This document shows positions 32,121-43,638 of a stretch of DNA of 64,000 bases, one piece after another. Under the pieces are notes generated by a model. It was not told where the DNA came from, ran no database searches, and saw only the letters and a program-made list of their open reading frames with translations. Origin of the DNA: Pomphorhynchus laevis (lineage: Eukaryota > Acanthocephala > Palaeacanthocephala > Echinorhynchida > Pomphorhynchidae); assembly GCA_012934845.2 (NCBI GenBank), contig WNNJ02000879.1:62001-126000 (forward strand), in the 5' to 3' direction. The number at the start of each line of letters is the position of its first letter. Within the stretch, counting starts at the first letter, position 1. Position numbers and translations under genes: made by a program.

Positions 32121-33689
32121 TGCAACCACAGCAGTTATAACATATCATTCGGTATTAGAGAAACATCAAAAAACGGATTTGACAAAAAACAGAGTTAATA
32201 TGTAAGACATTAGTAATTAAATACCAGTTAAGTGCAAATTTTGCATCGAATTGACATGATAATCAAAATAAAAATGGAATCCTCTGGTTTTATTTTATGC
32301 TATCACCGAATAGAGTACGATTATCACCAAATTACATATGTTGGTGTTTCACTCCTGTTGATGTAATTTGCATATTTTTTAAGTAATCAATCGTTAATTC
32401 GATAAATATTAAAATATTCAGCTGTTCTTTTACCATCGACCGTAATCAGTAAATATTCAAATATAACTTTAAATGATAAATAATCAAAGGTCTTTTAGAC
32501 ACTTGTGTGTCGAAACATTCCGTTCGTACTCAAATTAACTTTCGTTAATTCCTTACTTTAAAATACTAACAGTGTTATATTCTAATACTAACGAGCTTAC
32601 TATCTCTGTAAAATAAAAAATTTCACTTAAAATTTCAGTTAAATATTTATATCTATTAGAAATTCAATGAAGATATTATATTCAATATTTGATTAAATGA
32701 CGTACGCAACAAACAAAACGTTTTTAAGTACCTTTATGTACTATAAATTATTAAATTATTAAAACTAAATTATTTATATAAATATATTTGCATAATAGCG
32801 GATCTTGTTGCACTTCAGAATCAAGTAAAAATTAATGCATCTCGCGTATTTTTTAAGTTCATTACAAAATTAATTTGAATTAGTGAAGGTTCGCTAATAA
32901 ACAGTTTAAATTTGCTTCTATTTTGAGTATATAAGCCTTGAAGGTAGTTTTGATACGAACAAGAAAGCAGGTTAATAACATAATCTATTTGAAGGATTAA
33001 ATCTGCAAATAGATACGAGTCAAACTGTAGCAGTTTCTTTAATTTTTAAATAAATATATTTCCTTTGTTTCTAGCTTTTAATTAAAAGTGTCAGCTTTTA
33101 ATGTAAAGTAGAAATGCATTAGTCAAATATTACATTTTCTAATTCTTTAGTAACTAAATAATTTAAAAGTTACAATTTAGATATGTCTGTATAATTCGCA
33201 ATGCCACAAATTTCATTGTTTTTTGATGCCGATTAGCTTTTCTGCAGACACATTTATTTTATTTATATTTACAGATCGAAAGGAGCTAAATACAGCTGGT
33301 TCACCTGGACAATAAAATATTTCAAAAATAACAGATATTTTCATTAGATATCCATAGAGTCCATATACATTATACATCCATTATAGATGTAGAATGCAAT
33401 AAAGCGCTTCTAAATTGTTGATGAGTACACATATTTTTACAATATTTGATACAGTGTTACGGCACCTGAACAATTACTGAGTAAGCTAAATTAAAACTAC
33501 TTTGAAATTAGTGATTATTAGAATTGCCAGTAAAGAACTTGTGATTCAAAAATAAAAATTAAATTTAATGTTGCAACCTTGTGTTAACACAATTGTGAAT
33601 TTACGTTTGTTAATAAATTTACTTTTTTTCCTCCTGGTCATGGTACGACATTAGCTGTTCATATTCTTGATACAGCAGGACGCTATTAA
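32121..33689. other. AT-rich DNA without recognised features
   Basis: No coding block, RNA gene or repeat relationship seen. Several short T-runs only. Confidence 0.55.
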
Positions 33690-33850
33690 TAAGCCTGGGT
33701 GAGTCTCATCAGCTGCTGACTCAAACCTGCATTTCACGTTTCGACCCTTATTATCTGCTTTCTTCCATAGACTGATGCTGATCGGATTTGAACTCAGGAC
33801 GTCTGTATCGCGATTCAACGCTACATCTACTTGGCTGACTGCTCCAGTGG
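33690..33850 (-). mobile_element. tRNA-headed SINE with hammerhead-like body
   Basis: Minus strand: the 5' part (33846 down to about 33780) looks like a tRNA head, with an A-box-like CAGCCAAGTAGATGTAGCG and a B-box-like GAGTTCAAATCC. The body (33701-33747) carries GGGTC-GAAAC and CTGATGA-GACTC, where GGGTC pairs with GACTC. This combination suggests a SINE-like element. No poly-A or target duplication was identified. Confidence 0.6.
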
Positions 33851-34264
33851 TGTATATTTACATTTATATATATTACTTTTGGTAATATATTTCTTTTGGT
33901 CGAGCCACAACCAGAAGAATTTCAGCTCACATATGCAATCAACTTAAATTAAAATTTACTTTTGTTAATAAATTTACTTTTGTTGATAAATTTACTTTTG
34001 TTTACTATTTTAAAGTGTCGGATATTAAATTTGAACATTTTATTATCCGTTTTTTTAATTGACATTTTTGAATTATTTCATTATTTTAATCACTGAATAA
34101 ATATCATAATTAAAAACATTTTATTTTGCAAGATTTCTTTTTCATCAAAAGTTCTATTAAAAATAGGTTTTCTTAGAATAGCAATTACTGTTTTATTCGT
34201 GAGCAAATTGATTTTTTTAGTAAATCGAAATTTTTGTTTCTAAATTTTAATTCATTCAAAACCA
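33851..34264. other. AT-rich spacer
   Basis: Contains short direct repeats of 'aaatttacttttgtt' (33950-34000). Nothing else seen. Confidence 0.5.
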
Positions 34265-34385
34265 GCAGATCCCTTTAAACACTGTAACCGAAAACAGCTT
34301 GATTGCCAACAGAGCTGAAGAAATTTCCCGAGATAAGCCTAATTTAATAGGTAAGTGCATTTGCCGGCATTAAATGACTATCATT
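34265..34385 (-). pseudogene. Fragment related to the Ig-domain gene at 42.1 kb
   Basis: 'cgaaaacagcttgattgcca', 'aggtaagtgcatttgccggca' and intervening bases match 42240-42365 with small gaps. That part encodes the last Ig strand (GNYVC, VGNQAVFGVEV). The frame is lost. It is a partial, same-orientation duplicate of a host exon. Confidence 0.65.
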
Positions 34386-34830
34386 GCTAATGGCTTTTAA
34401 TGGGTTGTTCTCTGTGAAAGAAATCATTATTCCGAATTTGTATAATGTAATGTTAATCGAAAATAAAAAAAATAAATGTTCTTTTCTGTTCCTAAATTTT
34501 AGTATAACAATTAATTATTTGACATTCTATTATAACAGTTAACAGAACAAAAGTATTTAACAGCTTAAACACACATTTGATATAAAAAACATACAAACAA
34601 AAAAGCCTGCGTTGATTGTCAAGCACCGAACTGAAAGCCGACTGAATTGTCAAGCACCGAGCTTGGTCAGAGCGAACATTTAAATTTGATTCCAGCATGT
34701 CGGAGCGTTCAAAGAACTCAATGAAAACTAATTTTCCTGCCAATGCAATAAACGAGGTAAGTGGAGATTTAGCTTCTCTTGAATATATTTCGGAGGGGGA
34801 ACTCCCCCGGTACCAAAATTATCCAACCTC

Positions 34831-35886
34831 GTGATTATCAGACTTTTGGTGCCTCTGGAAAGGCAGAACATGTTCAATGTTTTTATAAGGGGCTTTGCCG
34901 ATCGATTTAAAAAAAGGATATTGTTCAATGCGATTAAATATTATGAATCTGAGATTAAAATCTCATTCTGCACTCCTGATCTGGCAATGTCGTACGTCGA
35001 CTACTTTAAAAAAGAGCATTCGGAACAAGGTATAATTGCTTCCAAACCAATCCTGGCAACAATAAAGATAAATAACATGCCCACATACATTTCAGAACAA
35101 GATATATCAGCCCTAGAAACTGATTACAAAATCTCTAACGTGCGCTTTATAAAAGGGATTAAAGGCTTCCCCATTCCCGTGGCGTTCTGCAATGCCCCGG
35201 TTGATGAAGCTCTAAAACTATCGATTTCGACATGCAATCCTTTTATGGGGTATAATTTGAGATTTTCAATAATCGAAACCGACTCACTAACGTACCCTCA
35301 CTGCAACAATTGCCATCAGTGGGGGCATTGGTCTGCTGGCTGTTCTCTACCCCATAAGTGCGGCGTGTGTGGTACAACTGCTATACATCCTGAGAAGTGC
35401 GAAAGTAAGCCATTTTGCGCAAACTGCGGTGGTGAGCACCCCGCATGGTCAAAAAAGTGTAAAATCTTTAAAGCGTACCAAAAGAGACACAGGGGTGTGA
35501 CAGCAAAACCGACTAGCTTCGTGGAAGCTGTCTCGTCTAACAAGAAAGACGACAGGATGCCGGATACGGAAATTCTTAAACTTATTGAAATGCAGCATCA
35601 GGCATCAATGATTCAACTTGAAAAATTGGTCCAAAAATTGGTGGGTCAATTAGCGGAATCCTTCCGTTCTCCTCCTTCTGGGAAGACTAACAATATTAAG
35701 AAGCCACCAAAATCTAAGAAACGAAACGGGTTAGCGCTGAGCATAGCTGCTCTAAAGCTTGCTCGGAAGGATTCGATCTGGGCTATGGCTAACGAGGGAA
35801 ATGAAGATATCGCCCGTGGGCAAGCGACTCCATTTGTCGTGACGGGAAGCGGTAAAGGCGACCTTTCCGCCTCTAGTTGCGACTAG
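34831..35886 (+). CDS. LINE-A ORF1 protein (RNA-binding, zinc knuckles)
   Basis: 351 codons open. A start further upstream (ATG at about 34697, MSERSKNS) is likely the original, and a frame change near 34825 separates it. Residues about 1-150 form the N-terminal domain. Residues about 155-215 hold three knuckles: CNNCHQWGHWSAGC, CGVCGTTAIHPEKC and CANCGGEHPAWSKKC. A basic tail (KPPKSKKRNG) follows. In this group ORF1 protein coats element RNA and forms the nucleoprotein that ORF2 protein works on. It lies 34 bp upstream of ORF2 on the same strand. Confidence 0.85.
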   Translation: MIIRLLVPLERQNMFNVFIRGFADRFKKRILFNAIKYYESEIKISFCTPDLAMSYVDYFKKEHSEQGIIASKPILATIKINNMPTYISEQDISALETDYKISNVRFIKGIKGFPIPVAFCNAPVDEALKLSISTCNPFMGYNLRFSIIETDSLTYPHCNNCHQWGHWSAGCSLPHKCGVCGTTAIHPEKCESKPFCANCGGEHPAWSKKCKIFKAYQKRHRGVTAKPTSFVEAVSSNKKDDRMPDTEILKLIEMQHQASMIQLEKLVQKLVGQLAESFRSPPSGKTNNIKKPPKSKKRNGLALSIAALKLARKDSIWAMANEGNEDIARGQATPFVVTGSGKGDLSASSCD

Positions 35887-35920
35887 GTGGAGGGCGTCCC
35901 AGTTCGGTAACACTTACGCA

Positions 35921-38380
35921 ATGGGAAGTAATCAAGGGCCTTTTTCACTGAATATCCTTCAGTGGAATTCGGGAGGTGCTTCCGCCCTTAGCCTTCTATC
36001 TGGTAGAGATGCAGATGTTATAGTCCTTCAGGAGACGCGGTCTATCCGTCTCCCCCAGGATATTACTCGATTTATCCCTAAGCACATATACACCCACTTT
36101 ACTCCTTACATAACCCCCCTCACTCCTCTTCATCTCAAGGTCTTTTAACCCTAGTAAAAAGCTCATTAAGATCATCCCTCCTATTAAACTACTCTTGTCC
36201 AGCCCTATCTTGTTTAGCTATATCACTTTGTAAGAACGGTAAGCGTATAAGCATAGCCAATGTCTATATTCGGCCAGGAGAAATTCACAAGAACCGTGAC
36301 CTCCTGGATCAAATATTGGGGAGCGGTTATGACATGTTACTTGGTGACTTCAACGACAGAACTGGTCGTTGGATTAATGCAGCACTCCGAAGAGCAAGGA
36401 TCGACTATCTTATTCATAAACCACCTTCCCCAACCTTTCATTGCTCTACAACAAATTCTCTCCTCGACATATTACTGCTACATAAGATGTGGTTGTTGAA
36501 ACCCATTTGCACCGAGCAGTCGCGTCAACAACATACCACCTCTCATGACCTAATTCGCTGGAGGCTAGAGGACGATACGTTGCTTAGAAGAAGGTTTCAC
36601 TTTGACCCTATTAGAGTGGCCTTCTTTCAGGCAGCTATCCAACTCTTCCCCAGAATTGGAATTGAGAGTTTGACCGAATTTAATTCCTACCTCTCATCGC
36701 AAGCTACCGCAATCCTTTCGACTACCTATAAAGGTCGAATATACAATCCTACTCCAACAAAGCTCAAGGTCCTTGCTAAAATGTTACACCTTCCCAATCT
36801 CTCTGTTTCCGCCAGACATATCCTCTCGAATGAATATTGGAGCTCTAGATATAGGCTCCAGCTGAGCAGGGATAGGGCAAGCATTGCTCGCCTAAACCCT
36901 TCTCAGGCTTCCTTCTGGAAGATATTCAAGAAGGAGAAGTTTGTTTGCTGGAAGGATAGAGCCTTGGTTTGGATTGGTAGCATAGGCCTTGACAAAGTTT
37001 TAGAGGAGTCACTTTCCTTACATAATTATGGAGCCACTCAATCTCCCCAACCAATCCCGCCTTGGTGTGACTTCAGGAGTAGGGACTTATCTGTTACAGA
37101 TATCCTTAACTCCTGGGGACCACTCCCGGGCACCTCCAAATCCCACGCGCCACTCACCACTCGTGTCTGTCAGCTTTTGACATACAGTCAGAGAAAGGAG
37201 GTCGCCATCACAATGCTATTAGCCTCCCCGTCTGACATAGCGGACATCAACATCAGCCGTCGAGTTTTTTTTACCTTAAAAAGATTAATCACTTGTTCCT
37301 AAAGATCTGCGGCCCATCTCGATTCAAAACGCCCTCATATCCATCTACGAGAAAGCGCTTGCGCGTAGAATCCGCGTTCATTTATGTAGGCGTAATTTGA
37401 TCCCACCGAGTTTTCATGGGTTTGTCAAAGGGCGCTCGGTCCATTCAGCAATTGGTGAAGTGCATCAGTTTTGTCAGGATAATAGTCATCAGCTTGCTGT
37501 GGCTGTTTTTCTTGATTTTTCAGCTGCATTTGACCGGATCTCCATTCCCTTCGTTATCTCCTCTCTCAGGTCCCTCGGGTTGCCTGCGAGAATTGTTAAC
37601 AGGGTGGAGATATTGCTGTACACCAAGCGGTTCTACTATGAAGACGACCCTGATGCGCGTCAGTTCTACCCTATTACGGGTGTACCTCAAGGATCCCCAC
37701 TTTCTCCTATCTTATATCTTGCTGCATCCATTGTTCTATTCAAGAATTTTAAACGTGATCAACATCTAGTGGTATATGCTGATGATACCACAGCCTTGTT
37801 CTCTGGACGCAGGTGCAAAGATGTAATCTCTGACATCAGCCGTTTCTTTTTAAGATTAAAAGATCAGTTGCCCCCATCCAATCTTATTTTAAACTCCTCT
37901 AAATCACAGGTGGTAGTCTTTAATGGCGTTCCTGCCACCAAAAAGAAACTTAAGAGACTAGCACTCTCTGCACTCTCCTCCATTTTGCAGCATCAACCAC
38001 TCCCCATCTTCACGAGTCGAGTAAAATATCTGGGGTTCACCGTTACGGTGAATTGGTCGGCGAAAGCTGACCTGGATAGACTTAAACGTATCCTGAAGAA
38101 AGCTAGGTGGGCTCTGAAACGAGCCTAGCATCTGTCATTGAATGAGATAACCCAAGTGCGCCTCTGGGGTACTTGGGCTATCTCGGGATTAGTCTTCTTC
38201 TCACGAGGACGTCCCCCAGAACAAAGACTAAGGTTTCTCAAGCTCCTCATCTCGAGATTACCAACCATAGTCCGCCTTGACTGGACCCTTAGGTGTGTGA
38301 GAGACCCCGAATGGTTCAGTCAGTGGGCGGCGCGCTGGTGTGGCCGAGGGGCTCAGATCCCTATGGACCTGAGGCCGTGA
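35921..38380 (+). pseudogene. LINE-A ORF2 (endonuclease + reverse transcriptase), lightly broken
   Basis: Starts at ATG 35921 (MGSNQGPFSLNILQWNSG). APE endonuclease blocks: 'VIVLQETRSIRLPQDI', 'MLLGDFNDRTGRW'. RT blocks: 'FVKGRSVHSA', 'AVFLDFSAAFDRIS', 'GVPQGSPLSPILY', 'VVYADDTTALFSG' and thumb 'VKYLGFTVTVNW'. A C-terminal domain (37397-38380) follows without a clear CCHC or RNase H. One base is missing in a C-run near 36113, a second shift lies in the T-run near 37268, and a CAG-to-TAG stop lies at 38126. Together these show a recent but inactive copy. The endonuclease nicks target DNA and the RT copies RNA from the nick. Jockey/I-like; clade not proven. Confidence 0.9.
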
Positions 38381-38533
38381 ATATAAGTTGAAGATTTCAA
38401 AATACACGTCGTGAACAGCTTCTATTTAAAGTTTTCTTTTGCATGTTTTTGTTTCTTAAGTTTTTTTTATCAGTTATATAGTTATTAATAAAACCCTTAC
38501 TTACTTATGTCAAGCACCAAACCGGAAGCCGAC

Positions 38534-41394
38534 ATATACAAATGGCAAGGGAGGAAAACTTAGGAATGCGGCGCGATGCTGTAACTGCTGCTCAAAAGCG
38601 TCCAAGTGTATTAGATGTGAATGTGCAAGAACAAAAAAGCCAGCGTTGATTGTCAAGCACAGAACTGTCAGAACCGCGTATCGTGTCATCTAGGTGAACA
38701 CGATTCGTCAAAGTCACCAACTCAACAAGACACGTTACCTGCTGTACACCATTGGAATAATTCAAATATTGCGGAATCTGGAGTATCCCGGATTATTAAC
38801 GCGTACGAAGAAGTGATTTTATGGAGACCGAATGTTTTGAAACTGCCGAAAGATGAAGATAGCAAAATTTTTATCCAATTGTTGGCTTCTGAATACGAAA
38901 AGGCATCATCCAGAGACAACACAAGTAAAGTTCCACTCATAACTGTAACCGTAATGATTCAGTGTATACTTCAAAGAATAAATACAAATGAAATCGCTAC
39001 CATAAGAAAAACAATTCAACGACGATTAGATTTATGGGGAAATAATATGGTGTACGAGTTATTAGAGGAAACAAGACATTTTGAGCATGAAAGGTTTAAT
39101 ACTCTAATAGCATATGAAAAAATAATTGGCAACGATAATGCATAAAACACGTAATTAAAGGAAATTTAACTAGAGCATCATGCATTTTAGAAAAGGTCAG
39201 GTCAGGGTCAAAGGTGTTAAGTTTACACAGTGAATATAATAGCGAAACTGTTCGGGACGTTCTAGCTAAGAAACATCCAGATTCCTCCAACAGCTCAACA
39301 TATGCGCTTATAAATGACGAAGAGTTACTAAATAACTCTAAGCGATGCCTTAATAAATTTGATAAACTAGACTATGATGCGATTTTATGTGCAGCTCGCA
39401 GATACTTCATATGTGAGACTGGCTAATTCCTTAACCGCTCTAGCGCTTTGCCTAGTAACAGAACAAGTTAATCCAGAAGTATGCGAGGTTTTAACAGCAT
39501 ATCGTATCATAGCACTAGACAAAGATCCAGGAGTAAGACCAATAGGTATAGGCGAGGTTACAATGAGGATTATTAATAAAGCTATAGCAAAATTGATCAG
39601 CACGAACTTACAGGAGAAATGCGGTAGTTCGCAACTATGCGTGGGTTAAAGATGTGGCATTGAATATGCCACATCATGACCTAAGACGGTCATATAGATT
39701 GAATGATAAAACATGTCTTCTAAGCTTAGGTCATATTATTCATGGCCTAAGACGGTCATATATATTGAATGATAAAACATGTCTTCTAAGCATTGACGCC
39801 AGCAATTGGTTCAACAGTCTTAATCGTAAAGTTGCTTTGCATAATATATCAAAAATATACCCTCCACTAGGAACAATAATGATCAACACGTATAGCAAAT
39901 CAAATATCTTGGCGGTTTCAGTAGAAATCATGAAATCCAAAGAAGGAGTGAAACCGGGTGATCCCATAGCCATGGCTGCTTATGCAATTGCAACTCTTCC
40001 GTTTATCCAAAAGATCCAGCAACAGATTCCTGGTATCAAACAAAAATGGTACGCAGACGACGCCTATTTCGTCGGTACATCAAATTAGATAAAAAATATG
40101 GCATCATATACAAGACTTGGACCGTTGTATGGATTTACAATAAACAAAGAAAAATGCAAAGTTCTTGTACACCAAAAAATAAAGAACATGTCAAAACGGT
40201 ATTTTAATCTAAAGAACTTAACATCGTCTGCGATGGCATCATGGTACAGGGAACACCAGTAGGAAACTCGGAATTTGAAGAGAAGGTGATAAGAGTAAAG
40301 ATCAAAAAATGGTCAAGCACAATAGAAAAATTAGCAGAAATAGCAAAATATAAACCACAATTAGCGTATATCTTACTCACCAAATCGATCCAGCATACAT
40401 GGAAATATATTAAGAGATCATGCTGCTGTCAAGACGATTGGTTTGATTCCTTGGAAAGCATTCAGAAAATTGATCGCTCTTCCACTCAGTTTTGGAGGGT
40501 TAGGACTCTTAATACCGAATATAAACGTAAAAAGAGAAAATAAATGGTCTATGGAAATGAGTAAACAACTAGATTTAAGATACAATGGAGATTGTCTATC
40601 AGCGTTATATAAAGAATTGATAAAAAATACTGGCTGAGAAGAGTGAGATTTACAAAGAAGAAATCGAGTGGAAACATCGACAAATGAGGAACAAACAGCA
40701 TTTTGGCATGCCTCTCAAAAGGGATCATCAACATGGCTTGTTCCCAGCACTGTAGCCTACAAAAAGTTCCGACTAACCGCGCATGAATTTCGTGATGACA
40801 TTTCGGCAAGATATCGATTGAAACCAGACGACGTGGCAAAAAATGCGCATGCGGATACGACAAAACAATATATCACACGCTATCATGTTCTCGTGGAGGG
40901 GTTATAATTGCTAAGCACAATGATGTGGGAAACATTTTGGCAAAAGAAATGAATTGTCGCGGCGTATGTATTGAACCACGACTTAACCCAGTTCATAGTA
41001 ATATCCACTTTCAACAAAAAACAACTACAAAAGAGGATGATGCTAGGCTTGACGTAGCGGCTATCGGAATGTCCAATGAAGTTTTTGAACGAACGTTTAT
41101 AGATGTTTGCGTTTTTAACATACATGCTCAATCAAATGTAATTCACAAAAACCCAGATGCCTTTTAATATCATGAAAAACGCAAGCGTGCAAAGTATGAA
41201 GAGAGAATAGAGCAAGTAGAACATGGTGCTTTTATACCAGCAGTATTTTCAACAACAGGATCAGCAAGCAAGGAGGCCACGACATTAATAAAGATGCTAG
41301 CAATAAAGTCGGCTGATAGCCTCAAAACCGATTATTCAGAAGTAAGAAACCTCCGGGGATTAATAAGTATGGTGATAGCAAAGTATTGTATATA
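38534..41394 (+). mobile_element. Reverse-transcriptase element with Cys-rich N-terminus, fossil
   Basis: A broken element on the plus strand. It starts with a cysteine-rich segment reminiscent of a CXC-type zinc domain (about 38565-38680). The RT has 'LDKDPGVRPIGIGEV', 'SIDASNWFNSLNR', 'GVKPGDPIAMAAYA' and 'WYADDAYFVG'. A C-terminal block follows ('FSTTGSASKEATTLI'). RTs with this motif set occur in cnidarian, mollusc and other invertebrate repeats; I do not assign the class. It has roughly half a dozen or more breaks and a small internal duplication (39675-39795). Its 5' end was interrupted by LINE-A copy d. Confidence 0.75.
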
Positions 41395-42116
41395 AAAAAT
41401 TATAACAGTTTATTATTTCTTAAAAGCAGTAGTGTGTTGTTCTTATTAATAAAAAATAAAAAATAATTTAGTTATATTAATATTTTATTTGCATACATAT
41501 TTGTTAATGTATTTTAGCTATTTGCATTTACATTGACCTACATATTTTGTATTATATAAATTTTGTTCGGCCACCTTAATTGTGAGTAATGAAAGGGTTA
41601 TTGAAGAATCCACGTCATGAAGAAAGACGTCTACAATAATTTCATTTCAACAGGAACGATAGAATATAAAATAATGCAGTTTTATAGTAAAATTCAATTA
41701 TCAGTAGCAATTGTTAAACAAATACTTGATTTATATACTACAATTGATCCAAGTCGAACTAGAACATCTACACATGCCATTATGAAACCAATGTCAGAAA
41801 TACGCTGTCAATAGATCATATAACTTATCTGAACACACATTGTAAAGATGATTTATTTAAACTGAATGGTTCGGTTTGTTATGATTATCAAAAATTACTT
41901 TCTAATCTACTGAGTTCTAAAACGTGCCAAGTGTATTTGTTTAAAATGTGATTCTACAGTAAAACTTGAACGCAAATGATGTTCATTAATAGTCATATAA
42001 TGTTTTATTTCCTTAAATAAATAGATAATAAAAATATCAATATTTTATTAAATAAATCATCGAAATGTATTTATCAATTGCATAGCCGATATCGGACTAA
42101 TAATTTCCAAAGTAAG
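41395..42116. other. Spacer between RT element and Ig-domain gene
   Basis: AT-rich. Two protein-like stretches (41617-41814, and about 41800-41950 with 'LSIDHITYLNTHCKDDLFKL') are open but unrecognised and have no splice or repeat support. I make no gene call. Confidence 0.4.
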
Positions 42117-42782
42117 TTAAGAAAATGGTTGTTTCCTAGAAAGAGAAAGAACTACAACAACAAGACACACAACTATTAGAGTTGCGGCTCCAAAATATTG
42201 AACAGTGTTCATTAAAAATAGTCGTGATTTAAACACTATAACCTCAACACCGAAAACAGCTTGATTACCAACAGTGCATACGTAATTCCCAGAGTTAAGT
42301 AAGTGAATATTCTTGAAATGAAGTATACCCCTAATAGAATCGGTATGTGCATTTTCCGGCATTGTTTCACTTTCGACGCATTGCCACTTATTCATTTGTC
42401 CAAATACCATACCTTTGCATGAAACATTAAACGATCTTGTGTTTTCCTGTACATATAAAACTTCCATCATAGGTTTAATAAAAACAAACTTACTAGCAGA
42501 ATGAAGACTTTCGTTATCTTTATATGCATTGGACATTGGACATTTTTTCATAGTGGCAAGTGGCAAGGTGTTCTCCTTAAATAGCGGCTTGTATTTACTT
42601 GGCAAAATAATTGACTGAAAAGGCACTCCGTTAGGGAATAGTTTGAAATGACGATTTGCAGAGCTTGAATTAACTGCTGAGATGTTGCCTACATAGCGTA
42701 AGTGCCTTAAACCTATGCTCATCACTGATTGCTGAATTTGATTGTGTGTGCACTCGTGTACTAATGACCACTTGGTAAAAAT
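42117..42782 (-). CDS. Ig-superfamily membrane protein (FAM187-like), last exon
   Basis: Starts at an acceptor (TTTTCAG, 42783 side) and runs about 221 codons to a stop at 42117. It holds a cysteine-containing segment (KWSLVHEC...IGLRHLRYVG), then an Ig-like domain with Cys in 'FNVSCKG', Trp in 'NKWQC' and the terminal 'NSGNYVC'. One membrane span follows (about 'FGAATLIVVCLVVVVLSL') and then a short cytosolic end (RKQPFS). Two extracellular Ig domains with one C-terminal span and a spacer with the W-x-C/G-x-R pattern resemble FAM187A/B. With 45768-46337 it forms one gene on the minus strand. The function of this family is poorly known; a cell-surface role is likely. Confidence 0.6.
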   Translation of the reverse strand: MFTKWSLVHECTHNQIQQSVMSIGLRHLRYVGNISAVNSSSANRHFKLFPNGVPFQSIILPSKYKPLFKENTLPLATMKKCPMSNAYKDNESLHSASKFVFIKPMMEVLYVQENTRSFNVSCKGMVFGQMNKWQCVESETMPENAHTDSIRGILHFKNIHLLNSGNYVCTVGNQAVFGVEVIVFKSRLFLMNTVQYFGAATLIVVCLVVVVLSLSRKQPFS

Positions 42783-43394
42783 CTGAAAAGTTTTGTTTTC
42801 ATATATAAAGTATTCACTTTGTAGACTAATGAGCTATGCAGAATATTAAATTTGTATTTTTATATCCTACCTATTAAATGTTAGAGAGTATTTTTCAAAG
42901 CAGCTTATATCCTCAATAAGTAACATGTAAATATTTTCTTTTTAAAGATAATAGTTGATTATTACTCATTTATCACATAATTATATCTTTAAAATATTCA
43001 AGTTTAAACGAGGTATTATTGTTTAGCTGTTTACTGGAATGGGCCATATCCATCAAATAAGAGGTGTTTTTCAGTATTTTGGCAGAACAACATTTAAAAC
43101 AACCAAAAATTTAAACTATTTTATATTTTAAGATTTTTGAGCGTTTTTATATATCTACCTCGAGTGTTTAGCTTAGTAAAAAACATTTTACAAGTTATTA
43201 AAACGTTTCAATTAATAAAGATTGATATCTTAAATTTATAACTACAATTTATCTATTCATTATGATCGCGGAATTGTTATTTTAGAAACAAAATTGCCCT
43301 TCATTTGGTGGATATGGGTTTTCAATTTAATGGAATTGTTATATTTTAAAATTTAATATAATAAAATTATTTATCATCGTTTACTTGTGTAATC
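42783..43394 (-). other. Intron of the Ig-domain gene, unremarkable part
   Basis: AT-rich sequence. No further exon recognised. Confidence 0.5.
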
Positions 43395-43530
43395 GTGAAG
43401 TAGCTCAATGTTCTGTTCTTGACCCTATACTATTTACCCCTTTTAGTGAACTAACATATATAGCATTTCATTGGTTTTCATTTAATTCAATATGCAGATG
43501 ACATCGTACTTAATGCAGACTGTTATCCTT
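43395..43530 (+). pseudogene. Small LINE reverse-transcriptase fragment
   Basis: 'SVLDPILFTPFS' (consensus SVLGPILFLLY) near 43415-43450 and 'QYADDIVL', in another frame, near 43490-43513. Only the two catalytic-region boxes of a Jockey-like RT remain, on the opposite strand to the host gene. Confidence 0.65.
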
Positions 43531-43638
43531 TGTTCAATAATGACCTACTGACTGATTAAATCATAGTCATTTGATGTTATTACGTTTGATAATAACTTAC
43601 ATATTTTTTAAATAGTTTATAATGATCTATTATTGATA
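43531..43638. other. Spacer
   Basis: AT-rich; nothing seen. Confidence 0.4.

Larger units (their letters stand above)
34643..38507 (+). mobile_element. LINE-A copy d, nearly full length
   Basis: The best copy of the family: ORF1, a 34-bp gap, ORF2 and a 3' region ending 'aataaaacccttacttactta'. Flanks share TGTCAAGCACC...CCGAC (34617-34642 and 38508-38533, 3 mismatches in 26), a possible target-site duplication. The flanking sequence belongs to the RT element at 38.5-41.4 kb, so LINE-A inserted into that older element. ORF2 carries two frameshifts and one stop. Confidence 0.9.

Noticed and set aside
33780-33846. Functional tRNA gene
   Set aside because: A and B boxes are only approximate, the acceptor stem does not pair and no clean anticodon arm forms; better explained as a SINE head.
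38534-41394. Assignment of the RT fossil to R2-type LINEs
   Set aside because: The palm motifs (DASNWFNSLNR, GDPIAM) differ from R2 and no restriction-like endonuclease is visible.
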